Notes under the pieces: generated by a model
What the model was told of the DNA's origin: nothing
What the model saw: only the letters and a program-made list of their open reading frames with translations
Database searches by the model: none
Assembly: GCF_036417845.1 (NCBI RefSeq)
Contig: NC_089979.1
Span: 9,353,424 to 9,417,423 of the forward strand
Origin: Apteryx mantelli
Taxonomy: Eukaryota; Chordata; Aves; Apterygiformes; Apterygidae
Length of the DNA: 64,000 nucleotides
Reading direction: 5' to 3'
Part shown: positions 1 through 12,010 of the stretch, piece by piece
Layout: each line of letters begins with the position of its first letter
Position numbering within the stretch: position 1 is the first letter of the stretch
Translations under genes and position numbers: made by a program

Positions 1-847
1 CCCCAAAGTTGTTAATGTTGCTCAGAACAAATCTAACCTTGCAGAAAAAATGTTAAGTGGGTTCTATTTGGTTTATCCTACCCAGTGAAAAATCTCAAAG
101 CATGTAAATATGGAAACAGAGCTCTACATATATGGAAGAGGCAATGATCATTTGGGAAAAGAAGCAGATTGCAAAATTTGCATAAACCCATGTTAGTGAT
201 AACCCAATGTACAAAACGTGAAGTATTTTAGTTACAGTTTCTGCTTTAGTAAGATATATCCTCAGCTATGAAGTTTTCATTCTGTCAGAAAGAGAGGAGA
301 TGAATTGGACCTGTCAAAACAAAAGGTTTGGGGTATATTTGTTCTATGTCATGTTAGGAACATATTCTAAGAAACTGGTTTTCTAGCCTCTGCACATAGT
401 GTTAAGACACTAATTTGAAAGACACTAGTTTGAAGGAATTAAATTTCAAAACACATGTCCATCTGTAGTCCCACTGTTTGGACTGTCTCAAAATTTTTCA
501 CAAGCCTGAAATTATTCCACCATGTCTGAGATTAATTTCACTTTCATTCTGATCTTTTTGTTTGCTCTTGCTTTGTGTTAGTTGCTTTACATTAATTTTG
601 AATACAAAATAATTTTAAATTAAAAATCAACAATTTTTTTAGTTTTTTTTTTTTTGAATGACATAGAGTGTCTTTCTGTTTATCCTGTTCGTATGGTAAA
701 TAACTAAGTCCAATCTTGTCTTAGAAGAGGCTTCAGTGTGCTATATTAATATCACGCCAAGGTGTTACTTCTGGTTTCCTATATATATATTACTAGTCAT
801 AATACAAGGAAAATGGGGACACTAATAGAGTTTTTAATTCTTTATAG

Positions 848-932
848 AAATGATCCGTATGTAGCCAAAGCATCTGCAGCAGACACTGAAGACCAAAGTA
901 TGATGGGCAAATTTGTTAAAGTTGAACGACAG
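848..932 (+). CDS. KCNQ3: KCNQ3 penultimate coding exon
   Basis: The acceptor is tttttaattctttatag and the donor is CAG|gtatgt. The first base completes a codon split after two bases; the end is phase 0. It encodes [20 protein letters not shown] followed by KFVKVERQ, the start of the assembly coiled coil. The match to the KCNQ3 order of motifs is direct, and the phase agrees with the next exon. Confidence 0.93.
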
Positions 933-2845
933 GTATGTAATTTCCTGATAAAGAAACTGAGGCATTTATGTGAGTGTACAGAAACCTAACTTTATGGATC
1001 CCTACACCAAATCCAAAACATTGTAACCACATGACAGGTTCTGCTCTGGTGTAAACTCACTTGAATTTGGTTCAAAAAACAGTAGTTTACTTTCTACCAT
1101 CAGTTTTAAACTGAGTCAAATATTGTCTATCCATGCATCTAACTTTATGCTGAACCAGAAACAGCAAGGCTCCATCAGCCAGCACCAAAACAGTATAAAA
1201 GGTAAAGCTGACATAAATTCAGTGTGATTCTTTGCTTGACCCAAGCAGATTGGTACTCTTAAGTGATCAAGAAGCACATGGACATATTAATGATCATAAA
1301 AAGCGTATCATTAGTTTTCCATGAGAGTGATAATTAACTGGGAAGTGTGCTTTTTGAAACCTGTTGAAGTAATATCCTTTGTGGTAGGAAGACCCTAAAC
1401 GTGATGTTTACATGTGATTTTTTCACTTCCTTAAACTCATGCTTATCATATCTGGTGTTTTACGGTGAGCACATCACTGTCTTTTGCAGGGTCTAGCACT
1501 CAAAAGTATTGCCTCCTCACGTATTTTTGAGCCCTCTTTATGCATCCCAAACTGTTGTCCAACAAGTCAAGTCACTCTCACTTCTAAATGCATAATTAAA
1601 TAAGATGGAGGCAAATAGCATTAACTGTCATCAATTCCTTTCATGGATGTAAACATTCAGGCACAAATAGCTACTACAAAGAGCAAGGAAATCAGTCCTA
1701 ACGTTTAACCCTGATATGGAGGGACTGTTAAGAATTAAGAGGGTAGGTCAGTGTGCAAAGGTAATTCCATCTGTTGTCCTTTGGTAATAGCTATCCGCAG
1801 TATATTATCATAACTTTGGCCATAATGTTGTAGACTCCCTTTGGATACTGGACTGCCATATACCCAGCAATGTCAGGAATTTTTGGCACAGTGCATAGGA
1901 ACTGGGCTTCTTAGTCTGAGGCAGTTAGCGGATAAACTGGCATCCACTGCAGTCCAGCTTCCAAGGGAAAGTCATGATGACCCTGGAGGTGCCTTTATGA
2001 CCGATAGCAATGACAGCACATCATTCTTGGCAGTGCACCTATGAAAGCGCTGACTGTTTTGTTGAATAACTGACTTGAGACAATATGATAAAATTGGTAT
2101 TTTTCAGGTTAATGACATGGGAAAGAAACTGGATTTTCTTGTTGATATGCATATGCATCATATGGAACAGCTGCAAATACAAGTCGCTGAGATAAGTCCA
2201 TTGAAAGATACTGTTTCTCCTGCAAAGGAGAAGAGGGAAGAAAACAAATATTCTGAATTAAAAACAATAATATATAAATACACTGAGCAGTGTGCTCATG
2301 AAAATCCTCATAACTTCCAGCAGGTTCCAGTCAACAAAGTCAGTCCTTATGGTTTCTCAGCACATGGTCATACGACTCATTCACAACCTTTATCAATAGG
2401 TGGGCAAAACTCTGGCAAACTGCAAGCCGCACCTTCCTCGACTTCGTATGCAGAAAGGCCAACAGTTTTGCCTATATTTACATTAATGGACTCCCAGGTT
2501 ACCTACCACTCCCACGGAGACCTGCAGAGCCCTTACTCTGATAAGGTGTCTCCAAGGCAGAGGAGGAGCTTTACAAGAGACAGCGATACTCCGTTATCCC
2601 TTCTCTCTGTCAACCACGAGGAACTTGAGCGCTCCCCAAGTGGCTTCAGTATCTCCCAAGACAGAGACGACTTCCCCTTTGGCCCAAACGGGGGATCAGC
2701 ATGGATGAGAGAGAAATGCTACCTAGCAGAGGGTGAAACGGACACAGACACCGATCCTTTTACACCAAGTGGCTCCATGCCTTTGTCTTCAACAGGGGAT
2801 GGGATTTCAGATTCAATATGGACCCCTTCAAATAAGCCAGTTTAA
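848..2845 (+). CDS. KCNQ3: KCNQ3 3' end (last two coding exons), Kv7.3 channel C-terminus
   Basis: Two exons, 848-932 and 2108-2845, join in phase 0 to give the distal cytoplasmic C-terminus of the voltage-gated potassium channel subunit Kv7.3. With KCNQ2 it forms the neuronal M-current channel at the axon initial segment. The joined sequence contains the coiled-coil helix (FVKVERQ then [19 protein letters not shown]) used for tetramer assembly. It also holds a conserved serine-rich block ([19 protein letters not shown]), the SISQDRDD stretch, and the acidic [11 protein letters not shown] motif belonging to the ankyrin-G binding region. It ends in TPSNKPV. These blocks match KCNQ3 rather than KCNQ2 or KCNQ5 as I remember the families. 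Upstream exons lie outside the window, so the gene is partial. Bases 1-847 read as its preceding intron. The following gene on the same strand is HHLA1, as in mammals. Confidence 0.95.
933..2107 (+). other. KCNQ3 last intron
   Basis: Intron between the two KCNQ3 exons, bounded by gtatgt and ttttcag. It contains no recognisable repeat. A short open frame at 1841-2044 has no similarity to anything I know and crosses no good splice sites. Confidence 0.8.
2108..2845 (+). CDS. KCNQ3: KCNQ3 terminal coding exon
   Basis: The acceptor is ggtatttttcag and the frame starts at phase 0 (GTT AAT GAC ATG). It gives 245 codons and then TAA at 2843-2845. It carries the second half of the assembly helix and the whole variable tail including [17 protein letters not shown], the ankyrin-G type motif [11 protein letters not shown] and the final TPSNKPV. 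The most conserved part is the last 100 residues; the stretch after the coiled coil (about residues 25-100 of the exon) looks more variable. Confidence 0.95.
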   Translation, partial: VNDMGKKLDFLVDMHMHHMEQLQIQVAEISPLKDTVSPAKEKREENKYSELKTIIYKYTEQCAHENPHNFQQVPVNKVSPYGFSAHGHTTHSQPLSIGGQNSGKLQAAPSSTSYAERPTVLPIFTLMDSQVTYHSHGDLQSPYSDKVSPRQRRSFTRDSDTPLSLLSVNHEELERSPSGFSISQDRDDFPFGPNGGSAWMREKCYLAEGETDTDTDPFTPSGSMPLSSTGDGISDSIWTPSNKPV

Positions 2846-3246
2846 AAGTGTGTGTGGGGGCAGTCACTGGCTGACTTCTCCATGTAATGTAAGCATACTT
2901 TGTATATCTCACTTACTCTACACCCAAAGCTTACTAGTTCAAAACACCAATGGCTGCATAAGATGCATGTGATATTAGTGGTAGTCATTCTGCACCATTT
3001 CATACAATTTACTAATGCAGTTTTTTTCATGCTACCAAAACTAAGCAGCTTAGTTTTGAGCATGGTTTGCATGACTTTACCCTATATAAATGGTACAGCT
3101 GATTTCTTCTATGATACATATCTATCTGATACTCTTCAATACAATAATGGTGGATTGATAACAGGCAAGATATGATGGTCCTTGCTACTTTTTGTAAACA
3201 GAGCAGCAAAGTCAAAATAGTTTCAGGAACAATATCTCTCTATGGA

Positions 3247-3252
3247 AATAAA
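3247..3252 (+). promoter_or_regulatory. Proximal polyadenylation hexamer candidate for KCNQ3
   Basis: First AATAAA after the KCNQ3 stop codon, about 400 bases downstream. It could give a short 3' UTR isoform. The hexamer alone is weak evidence. Confidence 0.25.
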
Positions 3253-3654
3253 TCTGAATCCATTTTCCAGTGTAAGTAAATCAATCTCTACCCAAATTAG
3301 CCAAGAGCATCCTACATTCTAAGCAGGGAAAAAGCTAAGTCAAATTAAATGACCTTGCTGAAATGATTTTGTAAACTAAATGTTTCTCATGTGATCTTAC
3401 ATGCAGAATTTAAAAATTGTCAAAGCCATCTACTGGAATTAGTCATGGGTATTGCTTTACTGCAAAATATAAATCTAAATCCCCCAAACTACTTTGAAGA
3501 GCTCCACTAGTGGTTATGAAATTGCTAAAAGTGTGATTACAATACTATTCTGTAGAAAATCTTTTGCTAAGCCCATTTGTTTCTTCTGGGGCCCAGCTAT
3601 ATTTCTGTTCTAAAGAAGGTTGTCCAGTGTAGGGAACTCCAAGTTTCTACTCCC

Positions 3655-3825
3655 AGCTCTTTTATTGAGTTATGTGATGTTAAGTAAGCTGCATAATTTA
3701 GCTGCGCCTCAGTTTCCCAATCTGTAAATTGGGAGTTATACTTCCCTACCTCACAAGGAGGTCATGAGGCTCAATTCACTAATATTTGCCAAGCAATTTG
3801 AGCTCCTCAGATGTGCGAAGTATTA
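3655..3825 (+). repeat. MIR / CORE-SINE-like relic
   Basis: The segment GCGCCTCAGTTTCCC, then AATCTGTAAATTGGGAGTTATA, then CTACCTCACAAGGAGGTCATGAGGCTCAATTCACT follows the order and spacing of the MIR core and 3' half (CCTCAGTTTCC, TCTGTAAAATGGG, TACCTCA, GTGAGGATTAAATGA). It is heavily diverged, as expected for an ancient amniote SINE. The boundaries are approximate. Confidence 0.7.
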
Positions 3826-4106
3826 CAATTCTGTTCACTGGGAGTTACACCATGCAGAATGCTGCCAGGGTCTGGCTTACTTGGAAATGGCCTGATCCAA
3901 ATCTATGTATGTGTGCCATATTTAACATCAATGTACAAATGAATCCCATGCTCATGAAATCTGTCCCTGAGCAACAGAGGGATAAGTATGCTCTCCAGGT
4001 GTCAGCCAAACTTCTTACATGAGAATTGCCATTTGTTTTGAGGGAATGTAGGGAAACAATCCAGCCCACCAGGCACAGGTAAGAATGAAGCCCAGACCTC
4101 ACCACT

Positions 4107-4120
4107 GGGGGGGGGGGGGG
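4107..4120. repeat. Poly-G run (14 G)
   Basis: Fourteen consecutive G. This is a G-quadruplex-prone or error-prone homopolymer; its length may be unreliable in an assembly. Confidence 0.9.
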
Positions 4121-7100
4121 AATATGTTATCTATACAGCTAGTGAAACTGACCCGGCCAAATATGATATGCAGGATTCATCTGATCTCACTCTAGGTGTC
4201 CAAGAAGTGTCCATTTGATGTTAAGCTAGGTGGCTCTGCACTCATTACAGCTGGCAGAAAACTAATCAGTTCAGTTGGTGAGCAGAGGGTACAAATCAAC
4301 TTAATCAAAGCATGTTTCTGCTTTATGGTGAGATTATTCACACCTTTAACTCCGTTACCTACAATGACCAGCTTACTACTGACTGCAAAGGGAGCGGAGG
4401 GTGACTTGCTTAGAAGTAGGCATGTTGGAGATGTCCACAGTCAGTGGGAGGGCTCCCACTCCCAACCCATCAATCCGAGGTGCAGCCATGGAGCCCAGCT
4501 GCTAGTGGAGAGGCTGCTGTTCTCTAACACGGCTCCTCTTGAGACTGACCCCTGTCACTCTGCGCATGCAAAGACTTTACCACCGTGGTTAGAGCATCGA
4601 CAACAAAGATATGAGGATCTGGTCAATGGAAGCCATTGGAAAGTGAACTTTCTGTAGTGTCTGCTTGATTATACCGCATCTGTACAACTGAGCACAAGGA
4701 AAAGACGTAGCTCACTGGGCTTCCTGTGTGTATCTGCAACGGGGTATGCACAGGCCTGAATAGAGCCCATCAGTGGAAGGTACCTTGTTGGGTTTTGCCC
4801 ACTAAAGTAAACTTTGTGTCTGTTGATTCTTCATCATTGTTGACATTTCATGACAATCATTCCCTCCAGGGAGCTTCTATTACGTTCCAGACATAGGTAT
4901 CACTTTCATCTTCTTTGTTTATTCTCAATTTAAAGAGCCATCTAAAAGGTTAGGATCTTCTTACCGTAAGACTTCGTCTGCTTCTTTAGCTGAAATAATG
5001 ATTCACTCTTCTGGGCCAGATCTTCAGGGAGAACAAATTGCTTTAGTACCTTGAGTCAATAAGGCATACCAATTACACCCTTTGAAGACTGGGCTGAGTC
5101 CACAAAGCTGTTCTGTTCTGAGGCCAGCGACTATGATGACATGAGGTACAATGCCGGTAATTACTTAATTGACAAAATAGCTGAAAGATAGTCTGCGTTT
5201 GATGCAGTTTCAGGTCCAAATGGAAAGAGAACAAAAATAGCTGAGAGAGGTGTAATTCATTATAATTTGGCATGTTGAAAAAAAATCTTTGGCCGTCAGT
5301 GATTCTTGGAAATATCTGCATTGCACCTGCAGCAGGGCTTTTTATTATAGTAATACATGGCAGTGGCAACTCAAGATTTAACCCTCATGTGAAAATTAAA
5401 TGAAAAAGCCCTATATGAGATTTTAACACTGCTACATCTATTCTGAAATCAAATGTAAGTGTATGCCAGAAAAGCCTGCTTCGTTTTCCTTGTGTGTCAA
5501 GAATCTGCCATTCCCATTGATTTCAGTTTGGCCCTTTTAAAAATGCTATCTGGATCTAAGCAATCAAAAATTGAGGCAGCCAAAAATGGAGGGTGATCTG
5601 AGAAATTTGGTTGTGATTGTTCCTGACTGTGGCTATGCCATGCAGTTTCCTGCCCACTTCCCCCTCCAACTCTTCAGCTGAGGTTTCTAATCCCTCCCAT
5701 CCCAGATTATATTAAGGAGAACTTTTCTCAGCATGAAATCTGGCTGAAAATCCATAAATCAACTCATTATAAAAGTATGTTAATTCCAAGACAAAATCTA
5801 AGCAAGTCTTCACCTGCATATAGGATGCAGTCCCAGAGAAAGCAGGATTTGCTGGCTGCAGTGTGTGCACTTAGTAGCTGAGCTGTCCTAAAGTCAACAT
5901 TTATTATGGGCACCGAGTTACCATACACAGCTTAGAAACACGGAGTGGGGTATCTGCAGCCACAGCATGAAATACTGACTGACATGCTAACAGGCCAGGT
6001 AAGGTCTGCCTCTTCCTAAAAGGCACTGGTCGTGGGCTCGGAGATGCCCGATGCACTGGACACTCTCTGGAAACTTTGGAAGAGCCCCAACAAGATGGTC
6101 AAGGAGGGTCTGATTAGCTTATTGTCATGTTTATGTTAAGACACTTCTTTGCATTGAAACTAGTCACAGCTCTCTTCAGAAGGGTCATTTGCTCAGAATT
6201 CTCCTGCATGGTCTGGCTTAAAAACAGGGTGTGCATCAGTTCTGCTTTCTGTGTTGGCAACAAACATTTGTCAAAACACTTCACAAGAGCCTAGCTCTAG
6301 GCTGTAATATTGCACCACTAAAGGCTTAGCATTACTCTTGGCCAGGAACAGAATAATGTTTCCAGATGATATGTGGAAGGAAATAAGAATTTGTCTGCTA
6401 GTTAGAACAGGAATGCCACCTTACAGATGCTGTATATGTTTAATAGCATTAAACTGATAACATAACTCTACCATAATTCTGAAAGAATCAGGGCTTGTTT
6501 GCTCTGAAGAGAAGGGACTAAGGGCATAATTAGTGGGGGATGCAAGGGTGATGCAGTTTGCTACTGTGATATTTAGCTTTTAGTTGGCAGGCTCCTGAGT
6601 GCAGTCCAGAAGCCTGAGTTAGGTCATTAGACACCACACGCAGGGAACAGGGAGAGCTTCATGCCTAAGAGCAGGGTTAGTAGCAATCAGCAAGCTGCCT
6701 CCACCGGCCAGTGTAAATCCCAAATGGACAGGAGTGCTTGAGACCCTATGCGTCTCCCAAGTACCTCCTACCTGAGGACTGTAGGTAAGTCTACCCTCAA
6801 GACTGAGGGTCTCCAGCAAGGTAAGACCCAGAGAGCATCCCAGGCCTGGGATGTGTCCCCTAACTTCATCAGACTCCAATTCAAATTGAGTCCAGGATGT
6901 GCATCGTCTTTCAGCTCCCACCATGACCTGGTTTTATAGCAAAGAAATCCAGGATGTGAGCTGGAAGGGATCTTTGGCCATGAAAATAGAGTTCCCTGGC
7001 CCCACAGGGAGGCTAATGGATCTTTTTAGGTTATGAGTGATGAACTTTTGCTTTTATACAGATGATGCTCATGGTAAGCTGGAGCAAAACAGGAAGCATG

Positions 7101-10100
7101 AGCAGGACACCCTCGCTCTCCCTCATCATGGCCAAGTCTTCTTAACAAGTGCTTCAGATGTCTGGGTAGTAATAAAAAGGACAAATCAGCCACTACAACT
7201 TCTTTCTTGACGGAAAGTAGTGGTGAGTAACAGCCCTCATGCCGAAAGCAGTGTTTTTGGTAGGTGTTAGCAAGTTTGTTGTTCACTGAATTGGACCCAT
7301 TGGGGTTCTTAGGCGCCTCTAAGTCCACACAGCAGCAGAACTGTGGTTCACTGCCCTTTGAGCACCCTTGTGGCTTTGTTTGGGGGTGGGACGGAGGTGG
7401 GGGAAGGGTACATTTGGCCCTAAATCCTTGAATGCTTATTCAGCCAAGGAACCAAGATGGAAGCTGGGGCACTGCCTGACTAGACTGAGGTAAGGGCATC
7501 AGAATTACCCTATTTACCCCACAGAATTATGTCACAGGTTACAGAGATCAGAAAACAGCAGGGACTAGCATTGTAATTTAAAGGATCCGGAAAAACAGTT
7601 TATGCCTTAACTATATTTTTCTGTCCTATGTAAGGGTATAGCCAAACTTTTAATTTCTTCCCTTTTCTCCCTAGAAGACAGAACCAGCACCCCAGCCTCT
7701 CTCACACCAGAACATCTTTGGCTAGCCCAGGTTCAAACTGTGCCCCTTGGGACTAGATGTACAATTAAATGCAGTAGCTTGAGGGTGGTGTTAATGTCCC
7801 CCAACTCTAACCATTGGAACGGTAAGCATCTTGTCTAGAGAAGGACATCTGCAGTGGGCAGCTCATCCTGCATGACAATAAAGGTCTAAAATGGATGCAC
7901 AGTGCAGGTGTTTCTCTCACTATTATGTAGGAGTGGCAGCTTGATCTATTTTAGGCTAATGTTAATTAGATTACTCCCACTCTTACCTTCCACGGCCCAG
8001 CTCTTTTATTTTTTTCAGACTTCAGGCGGTAGGTAGGTAGCTAAACACCTTAAGATTTATTGGCCTATGTGCATGCTGAACAGATTAGAGTATGCCATTT
8101 GGGCTCAAATCAGTCGCTGATGCCTTTCAAGGCAACTAATCTACCCAACTTTGTATCCACTGAGGAGCCTGGCTGTATGGGTCAAACCTCCCAGATGTCC
8201 TCCAGATGCACCCAGAGAGACTGCACGTGCATCCTAGCATTGTGTGGAAGTCCAGCATTTGTGCGTGTGTATCAGAATTAGAGTTGTGGCATACATGGTG
8301 GCTGAGTGTGCATTTCCCACGTGCATAGGCAAACAACGGGCTTCATATGTGTATGCAAGGAGAAGTATTTGGGAATTTGAGTCCCCTTCAAAACGTAGCT
8401 GAGTGTATTCTTCACTACAAGCTTATATTCCTAGGAACTGCAAAATGCAATAAGGTATCCATGATTCTTGACCCTGTATTGAGGCAACATTTAAAAAGTC
8501 AGGAACTGCTTTGTGGGACAGGTTCATCACGTACAAGGAAACAATTATTCACAATTTCAGCTGAGAGAGGCGTCTGAGTCAACAGTATTCTTCATAGTGG
8601 GAATGAATTAGATTTATCTCATCTTCCATTAGTGTATGACATTTCAGTTTAACTGCTAGCAATGTTGATGGGGTCAGACCTTTCTGGCATGCAGACTGAC
8701 TTTGACCCTTTGTTTACATATAATTAACCTTAAAGATAATTAACTGTTGGAATGCACTCTTTGCTGACTCTTAACTCCTATGAGTAACCAAGAATCCATT
8801 TCAGGTCTTGAAATATTTTTTTGTAATTAGCAAGTGTGGGTCTTTCCTCTGCTCTCCTTGAAGTCAGTAACAAACCTAATCTGCCTTTGTTTATGAATTT
8901 CTTTGTGAAAGACAGCACTGATTTGGACAATTTTTTCTTATCTACATTTTTATATTGATTTTTCTGTCAGTAACAAATAAAGCACACCTGTAAGTCTTTG
9001 GAAAGGTGAATCTGTGTTTACACCGTGTTCCTTTCTTTGCAGCATTGTTATCATTCAAACTTCCTCACCTTAGAGTCAAACCAAGAAAATTTCATTAATG
9101 CAGAAGTGAACGTCAAACAAGAGTATGTAGTTATAGAAAATGTTACTTATGCTCCACTACTGGAGCTGCTCCTTTAAGAAAAATCAAGTCAAATAGTGAC
9201 TATTGCCCTTGCCTTGGCTTTTTCCTGCAGTGAACTAATCAGATAGTTAATACGGTTCCTATCAAAATAAACCAGGGTTGAACAAGTGGAGAGGCTGATG
9301 GGATCTGTCCCTGAACTGACTTTGGGTATATTTGCTCTGTTCTAATCCGTAACTTTGCTTCATTGTTAAGGTTCTGAGTGGAAATAGTTTCAATTTGCTG
9401 TGCTTCAAATTGTGGCCCAGCAACACCGCAAACTAATTTCCACCTGAACCTGTGCGTAGAGGGGCTGCTGACTTGTGGCCTTCAGGCGAGCAACGTGGTC
9501 CAATCAGTTTGCAGGATCAGAGCCTAAATCAATCAGAAAATGCAGATTAAGGAGCAAATTCAGCCTCACTGAGAGCTCAGCTGTTGCAGTGGCGTCGCAT
9601 CTGCTTATGCAAGAACTGAATTTGTCCCACTTAGTGTAAAGCACATGAGAAAGAGCTGGATCTTGATTCCTTACACACCATGGCCCTCTCTGCTAAGCTT
9701 TAGGAGCCCAAGAGCTGCAGACTGAAATTTTCCATAGCACCACATTAATTTGGAGTGGTATTGTTTTTTTCAGAAGCCCAGCTGAACTTGGGTGTTCTGC
9801 ACCATTTTCAGAGGTACAGAAGAAAAAGGGGTCATTTTCAAATGTCTTTAGTTGGGCACCTCAAGAAATGAAGGCTTTGGATATCACTATTGCTTCTGAT
9901 TATTTAGGCTTTCCCAATTAAGTTTTTAGTAGCTTCTCTTTGAAGTTACGTGAAGCAAAATAGTGGAAGTGGGATCCTATTTCCATCCTCAAGAATATGC
10001 TAAGACTGAAGGTTACATAGCCAACTGCATTTTGTTTTCTAGTTATGGCATCTTATTATTACTAGTATTTGTGCCTTGCTCACTGAAATTTTCTCCATGC

Positions 10101-10840
10101 TACAAAGATGCTTTTCAGATTCTGGCTGACAAGGGAACACAACTTTTATACAAGTGGCCTTTAGTGCTCTTTATAATATTATTTATTGTAATTTTTAAAC
10201 TGTATGTGTAATTTATATTCTGGCACTGTCCAATATTTGAACAACTTTAATATGTTTATTTCAATATATTATGCAAACAATACTTCTTAAATGATTTTTT
10301 TATGTTCTGTCTTTAAAAACTGCACCACTTATTAATAAATAGAAATTTCAATTATGATGTGGAGGAATTTCTTTTCATTTAAATCATGATATATTCAGAC
10401 ACATTTGAGCAACACAGGGTCAAATGTGCCCCGGACAAGGAAAATAAATAGTAGGTTTTACCCTGCATTCCTTCCTTCTATGGCTAGTCACATTATAATA
10501 TAATGCATGGTAAATCCCATTATTTGTGACTCCTTTGGTGGCCATATAACTTATATTTCTTTGATCATAAGTATATGGGAGAATGTAACTGGGGAAAAAT
10601 ACATTCCAACAAGAGACATTAATCTGCTAAAATAAAATGATGAAGTTGCATGTGAAATATAGTGAGGATATAACTGTCTTTAGGCTGTGCACAGAGCTGA
10701 TCTGAATATGCTTTGCAGAGAATTTAATGGCTGGCTACAGTATTAGGTTGGAAGTTCTGTTTTGTAATTTCTTCCCTTGCTTCTGCCACTTCTTAATTTC
10801 TGTATGGACTTCGCCTCACATCTTCACCTCTGCGTCCTAA

Positions 10841-11375
10841 CTGCCTCATGCTTAACTTGGTGTCCACCAGCACTCCCAGGTCCTTCTCCGCAGAGCTGCT
10901 TTCCAGCAGGTCAACCCCCAACCTGTCCTGGTGCATGGGGTTATTCCTCCCCAGGTGCAGGACCCTGCACTTGCCTTTGTTGAACTTCATGAGGTTCCTC
11001 TCTGCCCACCTCTCCAGCCTGTCCAGGTCTCTCTGAATGGCAGCACAGCCCTCTGGTGTATCAGCCACTCCTCCCAGTTTGGTATCATCAGCAAACTTGC
11101 TGAGGGTGCACTCTGTGCCTTCATCCAGGTCATTGATGAAGAAGTTGAACAAGACTGGACCCAGTACTGATCCCTGGGGGACACCGCTAGCTACAGGCCT
11201 CCAGCTAGACTCTGCACCGCTGATCACAACCCTCTGAGCTGTGCCATTCAGCCAGTTCTCAATCCACCTCACTGTCCACTCATCTAGCCCACACTTCCTG
11301 AGCTTCCCTATGAGGATGTTATGGGAGACAGTGTCAAAAGCCTTGCTGAAGTCAAAGGAGACAACATCCACTGCT
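10841..11375 (-). mobile_element. CR1 LINE, internal reverse-transcriptase fragment
   Basis: Read on the minus strand, this encodes the middle of a CR1 non-LTR retrotransposon reverse transcriptase: [34 protein letters not shown] and the catalytic FADDTKLGG box, then LHLGRNNP and [14 protein letters not shown]. It is open throughout. It aligns without any gap to 36967-37501 of the larger CR1 copy, with about 13 differences in 535 bases by eye. Both ends are missing, including the 3' UTR and octamer tail that CR1 insertions normally keep. Flanks show no obvious target-site duplication. Confidence 0.93.
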
Positions 11376-11979
11376 ACAGTCATGTAACAGTTCAATGTAT
11401 AGTGTAAGATACTGGTTTCTGTTCTAGTTATATCCTTCTGTAATGAATGGAGGAAAATCAATAGGACAACTAGGATCAATAGGCTCAGCGCATCCTATTA
11501 CAGATGACTCAGAGCGGTGCTCCCAGATGGTGCCTGTCTCTAATTAGCATCTTTCTGAACTACAGAGTTCAAGATGACCTGCTTAGACTACTGCATCTCT
11601 TTCAGATAGCTGAACGAGATGAGGGGAATCACATCTTACTGTTTTAGAGAGGAGGCTGAATGGTAATCGTCTTGGAAGAGACAGAAAGAGAGCACATGAA
11701 GCTCAACCTATTTCCAAAGATGTAGTTGGATCCAGTGAGAAAATTCTACAGCATACCCTGTGACTTCTGCTTCATGATTCCCACCAAGCAACCAACTCTG
11801 CTCAAAACTTGAAATGCAGCAGCGATTAGAGACAAGGTTCTGATCCTACTTCTATATCACTGTAAATTGGGAAGGATTCAAAAAAATCCTGAAATACTGC
11901 AGCATCCAAGCAATTTAAGTAGGATCAGCACCTGGCTCTTACAGCCACGTTCCAGCAGATTTTACAAAAATCAACAACA

Positions 11980-11985
<6 letters not shown>

Positions 11986-12010
<25 letters not shown>
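11986..12010. repeat. (ATT)n microsatellite
   Basis: Eight or so uninterrupted ATT/TTA units directly after a short T run. Confidence 0.95.

Larger units (their letters stand above)
2846..10339 (+). other. Possible long KCNQ3 3' UTR and flank
   Basis: No coding sequence is supported here. The stretch is AT-rich and uniform. AATAAA hexamers occur at 3247-3252, 7877-7882, 8976-8981 and 10334-10339. The last follows an AT-rich run and is the most UTR-end-like in appearance. Mammalian KCNQ3 has a 3' UTR of several kilobases, so a 7.5 kb UTR is plausible but is inference only. Within it are a MIR-like relic (about 3655-3825) and a 14-base G run (4107-4120). Open frames such as 4196-4657 (153 codons) and 9963-10211 show no known domain. 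Confidence 0.4.

Noticed and set aside
1841-2044. 67-codon open frame in the last KCNQ3 intron
   Set aside because: Lies between two confidently spliced exons and shows no similarity to KCNQ proteins.
4196-4657. 153-codon open frame after KCNQ3
   Set aside because: No domain, no splice context, and composition like flanking non-coding DNA.
6955-6985. AGCTGGAAGGGATCTTTGG resembling the CR1 3' end
   Set aside because: Too short and the following bases do not track CR1.
9963-10211. Open frame with hydrophobic C-terminus (YKWPLVLFIILFIVIFKLYV)
   Set aside because: AT-rich DNA translates to Phe/Ile/Leu/Val by default; no homology or gene structure.
10777-11237. Overlapping + strand frames over the CR1 piece
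   Set aside because: Shadows of the minus-strand reverse transcriptase frame; the same holds at 36.9-37.9 kb.
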